Shown piece by piece: positions 44,417 to 56,630 of a stretch of DNA of 64,000 bases (position 1 is its first letter; each line of letters opens with the position of its first letter). The stretch is taken from assembly GCA_019973155.2 (NCBI GenBank), contig BPQB01000004.1, positions 372,001 through 436,000 of the forward strand. The letters are read 5' to 3'. The position numbers and the translations under genes are program-made. This DNA comes from Phanerochaete sordida (lineage: Eukaryota > Basidiomycota > Agaricomycetes > Polyporales > Phanerochaetaceae). The notes below the pieces were generated by a model that did no database searches, was not told where the DNA came from, and saw only the letters and a list, made by a program, of their open reading frames with translations.

Positions 44417-46857
44417 TTAGCGCAGTATGTATGTATGAAAAGGTGTCTTCGTCACCTTGAGCCAGTCCCGGATACTCGTGACTTCGCTTCCCCCAGATCT
44501 CTTACTGACCCGCATGTATACAGGCATCGCCTCTATCATACCTTGAACCACCATCTTTGTCTCCTCAGTGACCTCTGCATCTTTCAAGAACATGTCCCAG
44601 TGGGATCTTGCATAGAAGATGTATGCGTGTAGGGCGATCTCCTCGCTCCTTGGGTGTGTCCGCAGGTAGTCTGTCACAGATCTGAAGGAGAATGCGGAGG
44701 AGCATGCCGTGGCTAGCATGGCAGACCCCTTCGCTTTGTCCACGAGGTACAAGGTGTCTGTGCAGCGCCTGAAATCGAGGAGAAACTCGCGGAAGGTCGC
44801 ATGGAGTGGAATCACTGTGCCGGTGCTGTTCGTCAAGAATATTGAGCGGAGGCGGTCGATCATCATGACGACGTCCTCTTCCAGCAGGCCAAGCAGTAGC
44901 GCGATTGTACCAAGCGTACAATCCTCCGGTGACAACGCGAAGTACTGGAGGAGCGCGAGCAGTCGCTGGTGGCGAAGTGGTGCGAATTGGAGCTCGTCTG
45001 GCGGGAATGCAGATCGCAAGACTTGAAGATAGAGCGCATCAAGCGGCGAGACACCCGCACCGCCGGACGACATCAGCAGCCGAAATTGTTCCTCGGGACG
45101 ATCTTGGTATGTATCCAGAAAATTGACTGCAATTCGTGCGAAGATGAAGACGCCGCCTGCACGTTTGACGAGGCGCGCCAGGGCAGAGGGGTGCTGGCGT
45201 ACAAAGGTTGCCACAGACGGGATCCTGGGCACTGTTTGCTCCAGGTAGTTCCTCACGTCGTCGTTCCATTTCTCGAGAGTGTCGTTGAGGCTCCGATGGT
45301 ATACGATGTCTGCCACCGCCGCCGAGGTGAGGATGGACATGACTTGTGGCTCTGGACGCGAGGTCGCAAATACCTGGACCCAGCTCAGCGAGCGGACGAG
45401 CTCTAGAAGATACCGGAGCATGTCGCGCACGAGGTCGCGCTCCTTGCATTCGTCTAGGCCGTCTACGACGATGATGATTGGCATGCGTTCTGGCGGCTCT
45501 GCGCTGCGAAGTGGGTCACGGAGCAGCTCTTCAAAAGTATAACGCATCTGTTGGCGGTCTCCACGCTTGTAAAATTCTCGCGCCGCCTCGACAATATAAC
45601 CGCGGAGCTGAGGTTGAGAGAGTGCGAACTGGTGCGCAAGAGTCGAGAAGAATAGGCGAGTGAGCTCCAGATCGCCACCTCCGCGTACGAAGAAGAACGA
45701 CGCGCCCAGCGCCGGACGATCTGGTTGATCCAGGCAAGTACAAAGTCGGTGAGCAATGGAAGACTTCCCTAAGCCTGCGCCTCCGCTTAGGAAATAAAAT
45801 GGCTTGCGCCCGCGCTGGGGAAAACGGCCTGCAGACCAAGGTATCGCCTCTTCGAAGAGCTCTTCTCTACTTCCTGCCATGAACTGGCTCTTGAGTTCAT
45901 CGACGGATCGATATCCAGCAGGGGCTCGTGAGATGGTATTTATGACTTCCTGCTCGGCTTCGATGAAGACGAACCCATGCCTGGGGCTGAGCGAGCGTTC
46001 ACAGCGTATAACAAGGACGCTTCCTACCTGCTTCCTTCAGTGCTTGTCGGATATCCTACGACGACGAATGAGCTATTGGCTGATCTAACGTTTCGTAAAC
46101 TGTGATGATGCGCACGTATGTACTGCGGATGATGTCCCCTAGAATAGTTTCGATGGACAGCTGGCCTCGAAGCTGGGGGATGCCTATATGAGAATGTATA
46201 GTAAAAATGTGTCTGTGCAACCCCTTACCTTGAACATTTCTACGGCACTTGCCATCTTTTCCTTCATCTCTGAAAGAATTGCTTCATTTCGCGACGCGTA
46301 TAGAACACCTTTCGAGAAGCCTGAGAGCCCGCTTCCACCCTTCAGTTCTGTTGCGCGCTCTCGAAGTTCAACGATCGTGCTGCAAATTTGAGTCAATTGA
46401 TGAGGGCGCGAGCATCCAGAACGGTTTCAAGCTCACCTCAATAGCCCCTGTATCCTCGATTGAAGCTCTTCGGAACACGCGAAGGCAATTGCCAGCCTCT
46501 CTTTGATGACGCCATCGCCGCCAGAATCGTCAATTACTTTGCTTGCTTTGGCCACCATCTCTTTCAGAGCGACGTCCAGAGCCTTGGCTTCGGCGATGAA
46601 AGCAGAGCGAGAATCATCGTTGGCTCGAGCACTCTGCGGCAAGAAGCGATCCGAGAGCCGTGAATAAGTGGACGCGATCGCCATTGATCAGGGTTACTCA
46701 CCTTGACTCTATCCACGAGTACCGCCAGTCCCTTGGCAACCAGAGGCAGACCGGGAATGGGGACAAGCTCCAGAGCGGATTCCGTAAATTCCAAAACAGG
46801 AGACGCCGTATCCAATGCGACATCCAGCACTTCCCGCCGACGGCTTTGGTAGCTCAT
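44417..46857 (-). CDS. NACHT-domain STAND protein (fungal NLR-like) with helical N-terminal domain and no C-terminal repeats
   Basis: The last exon (44417 to about 45960) holds a NACHT NTPase. It has Walker A in FLSGGAGLGKSSIAHRL, FFFVRGGGDLELTRLFFSTL, Walker B in MPIIIVVDGLDECKERD, VFATSRPEPQV (sensor 1) and a helical part with LHATFREFLLDF. Upstream exons, from ATG at 46857, give helices with LVPIPGLPLVAKGLAVLVDR, NDDSRSAFIAEAKALDVALK and STIVELRERATELKGG. This pattern resembles the HeLo/MLKL-like four-helix domains at the front of fungal NLRs. The protein stops about 150 residues after the NACHT region without WD40, ankyrin or TPR repeats. Exons between 45960 and 46240 are unsure. Likely role: signalling in non-self recognition or regulated cell death. 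Confidence 0.82.
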
Positions 46858-47512
46858 GTCTGTCAACGCAAAGGGCTAAGCGAATGACCATAAAGTAAAT
46901 GTCACGGTCTGTGGGTAAGGGTAGTTTCGGCTGTTCCGAGCTTGAGCCGCGTGGCTGCATCCGAACCATATCTCGAGCGCGCCAAGTTCCCATGTTAATT
47001 GTGCCGGAATTCTACAATTTGGGGCCACCAGGCACCAAGCGCATAATTTGAACACAGAATAATTACTGCACCATGTACGGGGATTTTTCAGTCCCTGTTC
47101 GCCACCACAGCTTCGACCTCAGAGTAGCCATTTGTGTAAGAGTCGGAAGTACGAGAACTGAGCCTGCGGACATTCGGACAAGGATGCATCACGTGCCAGA
47201 TGTGATGCATGTGATGAGGCAGGCGCGCAATGGTGCCGCTCTGCGCTGCATCCCTTCCACCACATTGCTCGTATGCTTGTCAGGTCAGGATCTTTCGGCG
47301 GGTACATGGGGCTCTCTTGGCTCAAAATTCCTCTCTCTATCTGACACTTTGCAGTAGCCGGCGGTGTTCGTGACCGAGCATTGACGTTGCTAGCCTAATC
47401 ACATACTACCTCACTATCATATCAGTAAGTGTGCACGCCATATCATGATGTGACCGCGGTTACACAACTGCACAGTCGGGCCTTCACGGTAGCCAATCCG
47501 CGAGTTGCTGCG
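46858..47512. promoter_or_regulatory. Divergent promoter region of NACHT gene and AMSH-like gene
   Basis: 655 bp between divergent start codons. No coding signal; no clear TATA box or repeat. Confidence 0.4.
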
Positions 47513-49105
47513 ATGAGCGATCTTGCACTGCGCCCCGCGCCACAAGCCGAGCACAGCGACGATACTAGCCCTCCCAAGTCTATCGCGGAATTAGCCAGTC
47601 AAGCAAACTTGAAAATCGCATGGAACCCAGAACTGCCATTCAAGCATTGGCTGAAAGTTGGTGAGAAAGCACGTCGTGCTGGCCAGAGCCTAGCCGAAGC
47701 CATGCGTTACGAAGAAGCCTTCGTTGAGCTCGCGGTAGCTGCGACTATCGTGGTCGAGAAGTTGCCCACGCACAGAGAATATCACACTGTTCTTCATGGC
47801 GAGCAGAGGCGCAATCTTGCTGTGGTGAGTCCTGCACTGTGCTCGGTCTGCTGATTCTGTTGTATAAAACAATCAATCTTTCTGAAAGTGTACTGAAATG
47901 TCTGATGCATAGAACGGAACCGATATTCTTGACAGCCTCTCCATGCTCAAGGGCCCGCTCGTCGAGAAACATGAGTGGTGGCTTGCTCAACAGATTTCCA
48001 CGCTGGGCGTAGACGACCGACCCAAAGCCAATCCAGCGACCGCATCTTTGCTCACTAAGGTCGAAAAGGGGCGAACACGGCACGCTTTGCAGGCTGCGCA
48101 TACCGAACACGCGTGGCGGGCCCAGAATACGGCGCTTGAACACAAAGGAGCTCACTTTGACGCGTCCCCAGACGTTATCCCACAAGTGTACGTGCTATAC
48201 GGCCAGCGCGTTCTACGTCCCACTCACGAGCGGTCGCCACAGTGCTGAGTCGCCTGTTGCGATCCCTTCCCCAGAACACACGTCACTGCCTCTCCCAGAC
48301 ACATCTCTTCTCTCAGAAACAATACCCGAAAAATACGGGCTCAAGGCTGTTCGCGTGCCGAAGACAGTCTTGACACGATTCTTGGAGATCGTGAAAGTTG
48401 CCACGCAGAAGGGCGAAGAGGCATGCGGGCTACTTCTCGGAAAGCAGAAAGGCACTAGATATGTTGTTACAACGCTACTCGTCCCCAAGCAACACGCTAC
48501 TGTCCGCGGATGTACTATGGACGACGAAGAACTCATTTCGCAGTTTACCGAGGAACGCAGTCTGATGACTTTGGGCTGGGTAGGTGTCCCATTGCTCTCC
48601 ACGAGCCAGCGCAGACTCAGTGTTGGCGTACAGATACACACTCACCCAACGCAGCCATGTATGCCTAGCTCAGGTTTACATCCGAACATCCATATGCGGG
48701 CACTCACGACGTGATAGGCTTCATGTCTTCCGATGATCTGCACGTGCACGCAATCTTCCAGAGTACGCTACCAGAAGCGTTCGCGATGGTCTGCGCGCCG
48801 AACTCTACTCCGACGTAAGTGCTCATAGCCTTATACTAGAAGTCATGAAATTCTGTTGATTTCGTGCCACAGGTTTGGAATATTCCGTCTGCTCGACCCC
48901 CCTGGTCTGCAAATTATCTTGGACTGTGAGGCGACGAAACCATTCCACCCGCACCCAGATGTGCCTTTATATACAGTCAGCAGATAATACTCTTCGCGCA
49001 AAGCATGGGAGCTGATGCATAATATCATGCTTTTAGGACTGTAGTCTTACGCACGTGCGATTGAGAGACCTGACTCTGGAGGTCGTCGATTTACGTGATA
49101 CTTAG
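47513..49105 (+). CDS. AMSH/STAMBP-type JAMM deubiquitinase
   Basis: Starts MSDLALRPAPQAEHSDD at 47513. The N-terminal domain (SIAELASQANLKIAWNPELP, SAFVEL-like AFVELAVAATIVVEKLPTHR) matches the USP8/AMSH dimerisation-type helical domain. The MPN+ domain follows with EACGLLLGKQKGTRYVVTTL. Across a 61 bp intron it gives HTHPTQPCFMSSDDLHVH, the JAMM zinc site H-x-H-x7-S-x2-D. It then continues AFAMVCAPNST, FGIFRLLDPPGLQIILDCEA and, after a last intron with GTCAGC donor, the typical end LRDLTLEVVDLRDT. AMSH enzymes cut K63-linked ubiquitin chains from endosomal cargo sorted by ESCRT. Confidence 0.92.
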
Positions 49106-50232
49106 CTTGAGTCTCATGAGCGCATGTGAGAGCCATGCCAGTTGATTTACGACATGCCCTAATGATATGATACCCTTGCTGATGGCCCCTCATTCTTCGG
49201 CGATGTGGAGCGCGAGTGTAAGGCGAGGGCCTACAGGTACTAGGACAGTGCTTACTTGTGCACGTCGGGAAACGGACTGATGCAGAAGCACCCTGGATGT
49301 AAACTGGAATCAATCTTTTGAGCTGTGCATGACTGTAGGCGACTCAATCTCTCTGCTGGCAGGGCGGATTTGTTCAGCATTGCGGACCAGGGTCCGCAAG
49401 CCTGCGTCAAGTCTACGCCCGACTCGGATGGTCAGAAATTATCGCTCGATCCCCGAGCGTGATGCGCCCAGTTTTCGCCCCTGGATTTCGCTGTATATTT
49501 ACATTGTACAATGGTTACATGGCCAATACAGCGGACAGCTATGACAGACGCAAGAGACCGCATAGCTCAGCCCAACTTCATCGTCCAACCCTAACCCTAG
49601 TATCCGCTACGCCTACAGTCCGCAGGCGCCCGAAACTCGATTTCTCCACTCACCGTCGACCAGCTGTTTGTCAGGTCACCACGGCTTCTTCCTTCGTGTC
49701 TGTTGCAGCTACCCATGGAACCTCGTGCAATATGGAACATGCATGTCCACGTCATTTCCTGCTAGCAGTCAAACCGGCAAATGCAGTCCTGGCGCCGTGG
49801 ATGGATGCCCGCCAAGGGCTGCCAGTGATCCCTCTCCGCAGTTCACAAGCAAGACTTTGTTCTCTTCAAGTCCCTGCACAGCTGACTCAAGCAACGCCGA
49901 GATTTCCGACGATTGAGCGGTTTCAAGTGAGGTGACCATCGCCGCGCTCGGTTGCTACGTCGGCATCCAATCATCGCACAAGGACCAGGTGCGGTGATCA
50001 GCTTCCCTGACCGCCCGCATCACGGACCTGGAAGAGTCCATGCAGAATCCACCAACGAGCAGGTGGTGTCCTGATCCCATTTCATCGAGGATGGCGGGCG
50101 CATGAGCCATAGATCCTGCAAGCACGCGCGCTGTCTGCATATAAGGCTCCAAGGCTCCAGCCGCACTAGCGAGAGGCCCCGCCCAACAGTGCCTCTTCGC
50201 AGCTTCAGCCCTCGCGCCGCGCCGCGTCCGCC
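49106..50232. other. Intergenic, 1.1 kb
   Basis: Downstream of the AMSH-like gene and upstream of S28 peptidase 1. No coding frame that I trust. A short CCCTAACCCTA telomere-like doublet occurs near 49590. Confidence 0.45.
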
Positions 50233-52376
50233 ATGGCGTTCCTGCATAGCCTCCTCGTCTTGCTCCCTCTGCTCGCGTCGGCCTGCGCGCAGCTCAAGGC
50301 CCCGAACGCGAATCTTCCTCGGCCTCCCGCAGTGCCTCCCGTAACGGGTCCCGACGGTCCCGTGTACCATTCCGTGACTGGCGCCACGCTCCCGCCGCTG
50401 AACACGACATATTACTTTGACCAGCTCATTGACCACACGAACCCAAAGCTAGGGACATTCAAGCAGCGTTACTGGCATACCTGGGAGTGGTACGAGAAGG
50501 GTGAATCTTCTTGATCTTCCTGCGCGTCGAGAACATCTAAGTGTCGTGTAGGTGGACCTATCATTCTGTTCACCCCTGGTGAAGGAAACGCCGATGGTCC
50601 GTACTTCCCGACCTGCCTGAAAAGCTGGATATGACGCTGAATGTACGTTTTCAGGGTACACTGGATACCTGGTGAACCGCACCATCAATGGCCAAATTGC
50701 CCAGCAGGAGCATGGCGCAACCATCGTCATTGAACATCGCTACTATGGCGAGACGAACCCGTTCTCAGACATGTCAGACAAAAACCTCAAGTATCACACG
50801 ATCCAGCAAGCCATAGATGATCTAGAGTACTTTGCGAAGACCGTCAAGCTTGCGATGCCAGGTGGCGACTCTGTCGGCCCCGCTGAGGCTCCTTGGGTTC
50901 TCGTCGGTGGCAGTTACTCTGGTGCACTTACCAGCTGGACCATGGTCAAGTACGCTTCCTGATAATTCTTCTTCGTCTCTAGCTTTGGTACTGACATCTT
51001 TGTCGTGTAGCAAGCCTGGCCTGTTCCGCGCTGGTTACGCATCATCCGCGGTCGTCGAAGCCATCGTGTACGTACTGTGCCTTCTGCACGCACGACTCTG
51101 ACTCTGATTAATTTGGCTGCGCAGTGATTTCTGGCAGTACTTCGAGCCTGCGCGGCAATACATGCCCAAGAACTGCTCCGCAGACGTCGAGGCCGTGATT
51201 TCACACGTCGACACGGTCTTGACGACGGGCACCACGTCCCAAATCTCGCAGCTCAAGAGTCTCTTCGGGCTCTCTGCGCTCACACACGCCGACGATGTCG
51301 CAAGCGCCTGTAAGCATTTTCCTCCCACATGGCACCAGTCGCTAATACCGCCACTCCATGCAGTTCGCAATAATTTGTGGGACTGGCAGAGCCTGTCGCC
51401 TTCGACCGGTCCCAACGGCACGTTCTACCAATTCTGCGATGCCCTCGAGGTCAAGAACGGCGTCAGTGCGTCCGCGTCGGGATGGGGCGTCGACCATGCC
51501 CTAGACGCCTGGGCCAAGTTCTGGAACAATGGCTACCTGAAGAACCGTATGTTGCTACCCTCATACTCTGATGCTGTTCTCTGACATGTTTCTCCATAGT
51601 GTGCGATGGAGAGAGCATTGTGTAAGTCTTCACGCGATTGGTTTTGGCCCTCGCTCACAATGGTCTTGCACAGCGACTGCCTCGGTACGTATGACCCGAC
51701 AAACCCGCTGTTTACTGATATCTCCGTCGGCAACGACTACCGATCGTGGACCTGGATCGTGTACGTCGCCACTCTACTTCTCCAACCACAGTAGCTCACT
51801 TTTCTCTGACTTTCACCAGGTGTAACGAGGTCGGCTGGTATCAAGATGCCGCGCCCACCGGCGTCCCGTCACTGGTCTCGAGGCTCGTTCAACCTGCGTA
51901 CGATGCGGTGCGTTCTCAATCCGCCAGTGCCAAGTTTCATAGCTAAGCAAGCCTTGCTCCCCAGAGGTCTTGCTCCCTATTCTTCCCCGCCACCTTCCCG
52001 GAGGGCTCGTCGCCGCTCCCGGACATCGCACAGACGAACGTCGCGTACGAGGGCTGGAACGTGCACATTGACCGCCTGTTCTTCGCGAACGGCCAACGTA
52101 TGCGCTGTCTCATCTTTCCAGATATTCAGGTATACTGACGAGCGTATAGGTGACCCTTGGCGCGCGGCGACCGTCAGCGCTGACGACCACTATGTGCCGA
52201 GCACGCCGCAGCAGCAGATCGCGGTCAGCGACGGGTTCCACTGCTCGGACCTCAGCACCGCGAACGCGAACGTCGACGCGACAGTCAAGGCCGTGCAACA
52301 GCAGGCGCTGAAGGCCATTCATGGCTGGCTGCAGGGCTTTGTGCCTGCTAAGCGTGAGCTTGTACAGGAGGTGTAG
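50233..52376 (+). CDS. Secreted serine carboxypeptidase, family S28 (inverted copy 1)
   Basis: Multi-exon gene with signal peptide MAFLHSLLVLLPLLASACAQ. S28 family marks: YYFDQLIDHTNPKLGTFKQR near the start, EHRYYGETNPF, the nucleophile in VLVGGSYSGAL, the catalytic Asp in FFANGQRDPWR and the catalytic His in VSDGFHCSDL. S28 enzymes (Pro-Xaa carboxypeptidases and dipeptidyl-peptidase-like) cut near proline. Several short introns, including one after ESIV, splice in frame to the TAG at 52374-52376. A paralogue lies inverted at 53504-55662; one exon encodes an identical peptide in both. Confidence 0.92.
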
Positions 52377-52543
52377 TGCAGTAGGAACCCCTTTCTGCGG
52401 TGCTGAGGCTGCCAAACCTATCATAATATAACTTCCTGACATGGTAAGCAACTGTTTGCATTCCGGGGTCTGGGCGCGCAACCGTCGACACCACGCTAGA
52501 ACTGTAGACGCAAGTTTCGGGTTCGAGCTCAAGGTACCACCAT

Positions 52544-53187
52544 CTACAATATGCTCTCAAGTTCATGCTCTGCGCCAGCCTCATCGGTTTCGCCGGCCGT
52601 CGCGTACCCGTCAGATGCTTCCTGCTCTTCGTCATCCTCCGCGATGCCGAGCTCTTGTGCCTCAGCCTCAATGGGATCGCCGTAGATCTGGGTCTGCAAG
52701 GTGAGCCTGCCACAGTCGTCGCAGCGGCTCAGTCCTCGGTACAGTGGCTTGAACATGACGAGCTTGATGACGGAGCTCAGGTCAGCTTTGCGCATATAGA
52801 ACCGGAAATAGTCGAAGCGAGCGTACACTATTGAAAATCGGGAGATCGTAGTACGGCTCCTCGCACGTATCGCACTTGCGGTGCGCAGGCGACGTCTGAT
52901 AGTGCTGGCGAAGACCCTCCGCATCCACAGCGTAGTATTCGCACGCCTTGCAGGCGTAGAAGAGCTTCGTGAACTTCTTCGAATGCTTTGCGCGAGCGTG
53001 CTATGCACCAAATCAAATATGGTCTATCAGAAGGATGTGCAGGAGCACGCACAGCAAGCAACCCGTTTGCGGAGAGACCCTGCTTTCCGCACAGACCACA
53101 CTCCAGGCTGGAATGCACCACCCGACGGTGGTCGCGCATCCCCTGCAGCGTGAAGAATGGCTTCTGGCACTCGGGACACGGTGGCAT
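52544..53187 (-). CDS. Small C2H2 zinc-finger protein
   Basis: Three exons, from MPPCPECQKPFFTLQGMRDH at 53187 to TAG at 52544. The first intron lies in phase 0 immediately before the His codon of HARAKHSKKF, the same placement as in the C2H2-RING family. Later pieces are ACKACEYYAVDAEGLRQHYQ and HRKCDTCEEPYYDLPIFN; after a 43 bp intron come SRCDDCGRLTLQ and an acidic tail (AEDDEEQEASDG). There is no RING. It looks like a short relative of the C2H2-RING family, placed between the two inverted S28 genes. Confidence 0.75.
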
Positions 53188-53503
53188 CTCGGTCGCGCAA
53201 ACCTGCCGCCGCCGTTGCTCAAGTATATATAGGCTGGCGTAGCCCCTGCGAGCGGCGTGTTACGGCAGATAAGAACACTGAGACCGTGGACCCTGGAGCT
53301 TCAAACGTAATGCAGTCGCTACGGGAAATAGAGCTCCCTCTGATGCAATCGCATTCACACGTGTGGCGCAAAGGCCTGACAGTGGACTGCGCCTGTGACC
53401 CTGCCCTAGATTGCGACCTGACTTAGGAGACCAGAGAATTTACGTTTGCGATGCGCCTCGCGGCAGTTCGTGGCAAACAAATGAGGGGCTGTTACGCTCA
53501 ACC

Positions 53504-55662
53504 TCATTCCATTTCTTCCGCATATCCCTGTTTCGTTGGCTCGAAGCCCTGGAGCCAGCCGTGCATCGCCCGGAGTGCCTGCTGCTGCACGGCGAGCACG
53601 GTGGGGTCGACAAGCGCATTCGAGGTCGCGAGGTCCGAACCGTGGAAGCCGTCGCTGACCGCGATCGGCTGTTCTGGCGTGCTCGGCACGAAATGCGCGT
53701 CCGCAGAGACGGTCGCGCCGCGCCATGGGTCGCCTGCGATCTGGATTAGAGTATGCGAGTTAGACACGAAAGGAGACGTACGTTTGCCATTCGCAAAGAA
53801 GAGGCGATCAACATGGACGTCCCAACCATGATACGCAGCGTTTGTTTGCGCAACCCTCGGGACCGGGGACGAGCCCGCAGGGAAGGTATCAGGGAAGAAA
53901 AGGGAGCACGCCCTCTACAAACCTCACTCAGCTATGAGTTGATACATTGAGAATATTGGGACGTACTGCATCGTATGCAGGCTGCGCGAGCCGTGAAACC
54001 AGCGTGGGCATACCGACGGGTGCCGCATCTTCAAACCAGCCGACCTCATTGCACCTGAGGAGGCCTAAGGGTCAGATGAGGAGCGCGAAATATATGAATG
54101 ACGTACACAATCCAGTTCCACGAGCGATAGTCATTGCCGACTGAGATGTCAGTGAACAACGGGTTCGTCGGATCGTATGTGCCGAGGCAGTCACTGGTGA
54201 AGGGCGTCGTCAGCGCAGAGCCGTGAAACTGGGACATGCACGATTTACGCGATGCTTTGCCCACCACAAACTACAATGGATTCCGTAATCAGCCAGGAGC
54301 CACCCAATTCTCAAGGAGAGCGGCCTACGGTTATCCAGATAGCCATCTTGCCAGAATCCGCCCCACGCACTCAAAGCATGGTCGACGCCCCAGCCGGAAG
54401 ATGGCGCACTGACGCCGTTCTTGACCTCGAGCGCATCGCAGAACTGATAGAACGTCGCGTTCGGGCCCGTCGAGGGCTCAAGACTCTGCCAGTCCCACAG
54501 GTTGTTGCGCACTGCACGTTCTCGCTTGTAAGCGTGAGGGCTACTGAGGAAGGCAGGATGTGCTTACGGGCACCTCCAACATCATCGACGTGCGTCAGCT
54601 CGGTGACGCCAAAATTATCCTTGAGCTGCGCGATCTGAGACTCGGAACCCGTCTTTAGTACCGTGTCGACATGAGCAATCACAGCCTCGACGTCTGCAGA
54701 GCAGTTCTTGGGCATATACTGCCGCACCGGTTCGAAGTACTCCCAGAAACCGCTGTGTCACAAAATTAATGAGAGTTGTGGACATGCGTGTGTAATGCAC
54801 AATGCGTACACAATGGCTTCGACGACCGCTGATGTCGCGTAACCAGCACGGAATAAGCCAGGTTTACTGTAAAGCAAATATGTCAGCAACAAGGCCGTAG
54901 GTAGAGGAGGATCGGATTGTCAAGCTTACTTTACCATGGTCCAGCTGGTAAGTGCACCAGAATAACTGCCGCCGACGAGAACCCAAGGAGCCTCAGCGGG
55001 GCCGACAGAGTCGCCTCCTGGCATCGCAAGCTTGACGGTCTTCGCAAAATACTCTAGATCGTCTATAGCCTGCTGGATTGTGTGGTACTTGAGGTTCTTG
55101 TCCGACATGTCTGAGAACGGGTTCGTCTCGCCATAGTAGCGATGTTCGATGACGATGGTCGCGCCATGCTCTTGCTGGGCAATTTGGCCATTGATGGTGC
55201 GGTTCACCAGGAAGCCGGTCATCCCTGGTACCATTTTTTAAAAAAGAGCCTCATTTTTGAAGCAGGAGGAAAGAACTGACCTTCGGCATTTTCTTCTCCT
55301 GGAGTGTAGAGAATGATGGGACCGCCTGTAGAACATTGCGCCAGTCAGTCTTCCTTATCGACGCGCTACAAAAGTCTTCATGAGTCCAACTCACCTTTCT
55401 CATACCATTCCCAAGTATGCCAGTAGCGCTGCTTGAATGTCCCCAGCTGCGGGTTCGCGCGATCAATGAGCTGGTCAAAATAATAGGTCGTATTAAGCGG
55501 TGGGAGCACGGCGCCAGTCGCGACATGGTACACTGCGATATCTGGAGCAGGGACGGGCGGCACAGTTGGAGGCCTGGGGAGGTTCGCGTTTCGCGCCCTG
55601 AGCTGCGTCGCGTACGCCGTAGCGAGCAGATGAAGCAGAACGAGGGTACGCAAGAGGACCAT
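53504..55662 (-). CDS. Secreted serine carboxypeptidase, family S28 (inverted copy 2)
   Basis: Paralogue of the gene at 50233. Signal peptide MVLLRTLVLLHLLATAYATQ, then FDQLIDRANPQLGTFKQRYW, EHRYYGETNPF, nucleophile VLVGGSYSGAL, Asp in FFANGKRDPWRG and His in VSDGFHGSDL; it ends GYAEEME at 53504. Introns align with those of copy 1, including the pair around LCGGQSI. The exon at about 54930-55220 encodes the same 90-odd residues as copy 1 with only silent base changes, while flanking exons differ at many residues. Probably an active secreted proline-directed carboxypeptidase. Confidence 0.9.
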
Positions 55663-56630
55663 GGCGGATGCGGAGCACAACAAGGGTTTGAGCTGCAAAG
55701 AAGGCCCACTCGGTGTGACGCTGCGGCCTCGCGAGGACAGACGGGGCCTTATATCGAACCAAGTAGCGCGGTGGGCCTGCGGCTCATCCACATGTCGTCC
55801 GCGATAATTAACAGGATCAGGACACCACCTGGTCGTCGGCGAATTCTGCGCGGGCATTTGGTGAACCCTGCCCGCTCCGTGATGCAGCGTGTCATTGTTA
55901 GTGATATTCGCACCCGATCCGCGTGCAGCAATTGGACGCGGGCATGGGGACCGAGCGCTGCGATAATGCGCTTTACTTAGGACTGCTCAGCCGCCTGGAA
56001 GTCTTGTGATATCTGAGTGAGTGCTCTAGGAACCCGCGGAGAAGTCCAAGTCTCGGATCTCACCTGTGAACTGCGGAGGACAATGAGCGGGCCTTCCGAT
56101 GGTGGGTTCGCATTAGACATCATTCGTAGGACTCCGAGTCCGCTCCATTGCATCCGGCGAGCGACGGCTCGAAAATTGTTCTCGGTAAAGTCTGCAATAT
56201 TCGAGAGCTGCTGCAACAAATCTCAATAGAATTCGTGCGGGAAAGCTGCGGATGCCAGAGCCAGGTGGTGGTGGTGGTGGTGGTGGTGAAAGCAATAGCG
56301 CCTCCGGATCCCTTGCGCGGCTGGGATTGGATGGGGTTAGGGTCTCCCTACTAACGCTGAAATTTGCCACCTCTTCTTCGTCTCTTCGTTCCAGCCTTTA
56401 CTTTCGCTCAATGAAACCGCCTGACTCTGCATTGCACTACGGTCTGTGGCAGAAATATCATGAAAAATACGATTCCATGACAGCTTGATTGAATATTGTG
56501 CGCCTAATTGTACACGAGACTTCCCGGGCGGCGCGGATGGATGTACAGTAACGGTCGCGACGCAAGCTGAACCGTCCTAAGGACACAGTACAAGTCAACG
56601 TCGCTGTAATTTGAACTTTAGAGCCTTGAA
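55663..56630. other. Intergenic with (GGT)8 microsatellite
   Basis: Promoter of S28 copy 2 and 3' region of C2H2-RING 4. It contains a perfect (GGT)8 tract at 56264-56287. No gene recognised. Confidence 0.5.
56264..56287. repeat. (GGT)8 microsatellite
   Basis: Eight perfect GGT units. Shorter GGT tracts occur in the leaders of the 113-residue gene array. Confidence 0.9.

Noticed and set aside
49585..49602. CCCTAACCCTA telomere-like doublet
   Set aside because: Only two units of the telomeric hexamer, surrounded by unique sequence; expected by chance and not evidence for a chromosome end or fusion.
49668..49916. Cys-containing frame (CCSYPWNLVQYGTC), possible small secreted protein
   Set aside because: No signal peptide, no clean start or splice context and no recognised domain; too weak to annotate.
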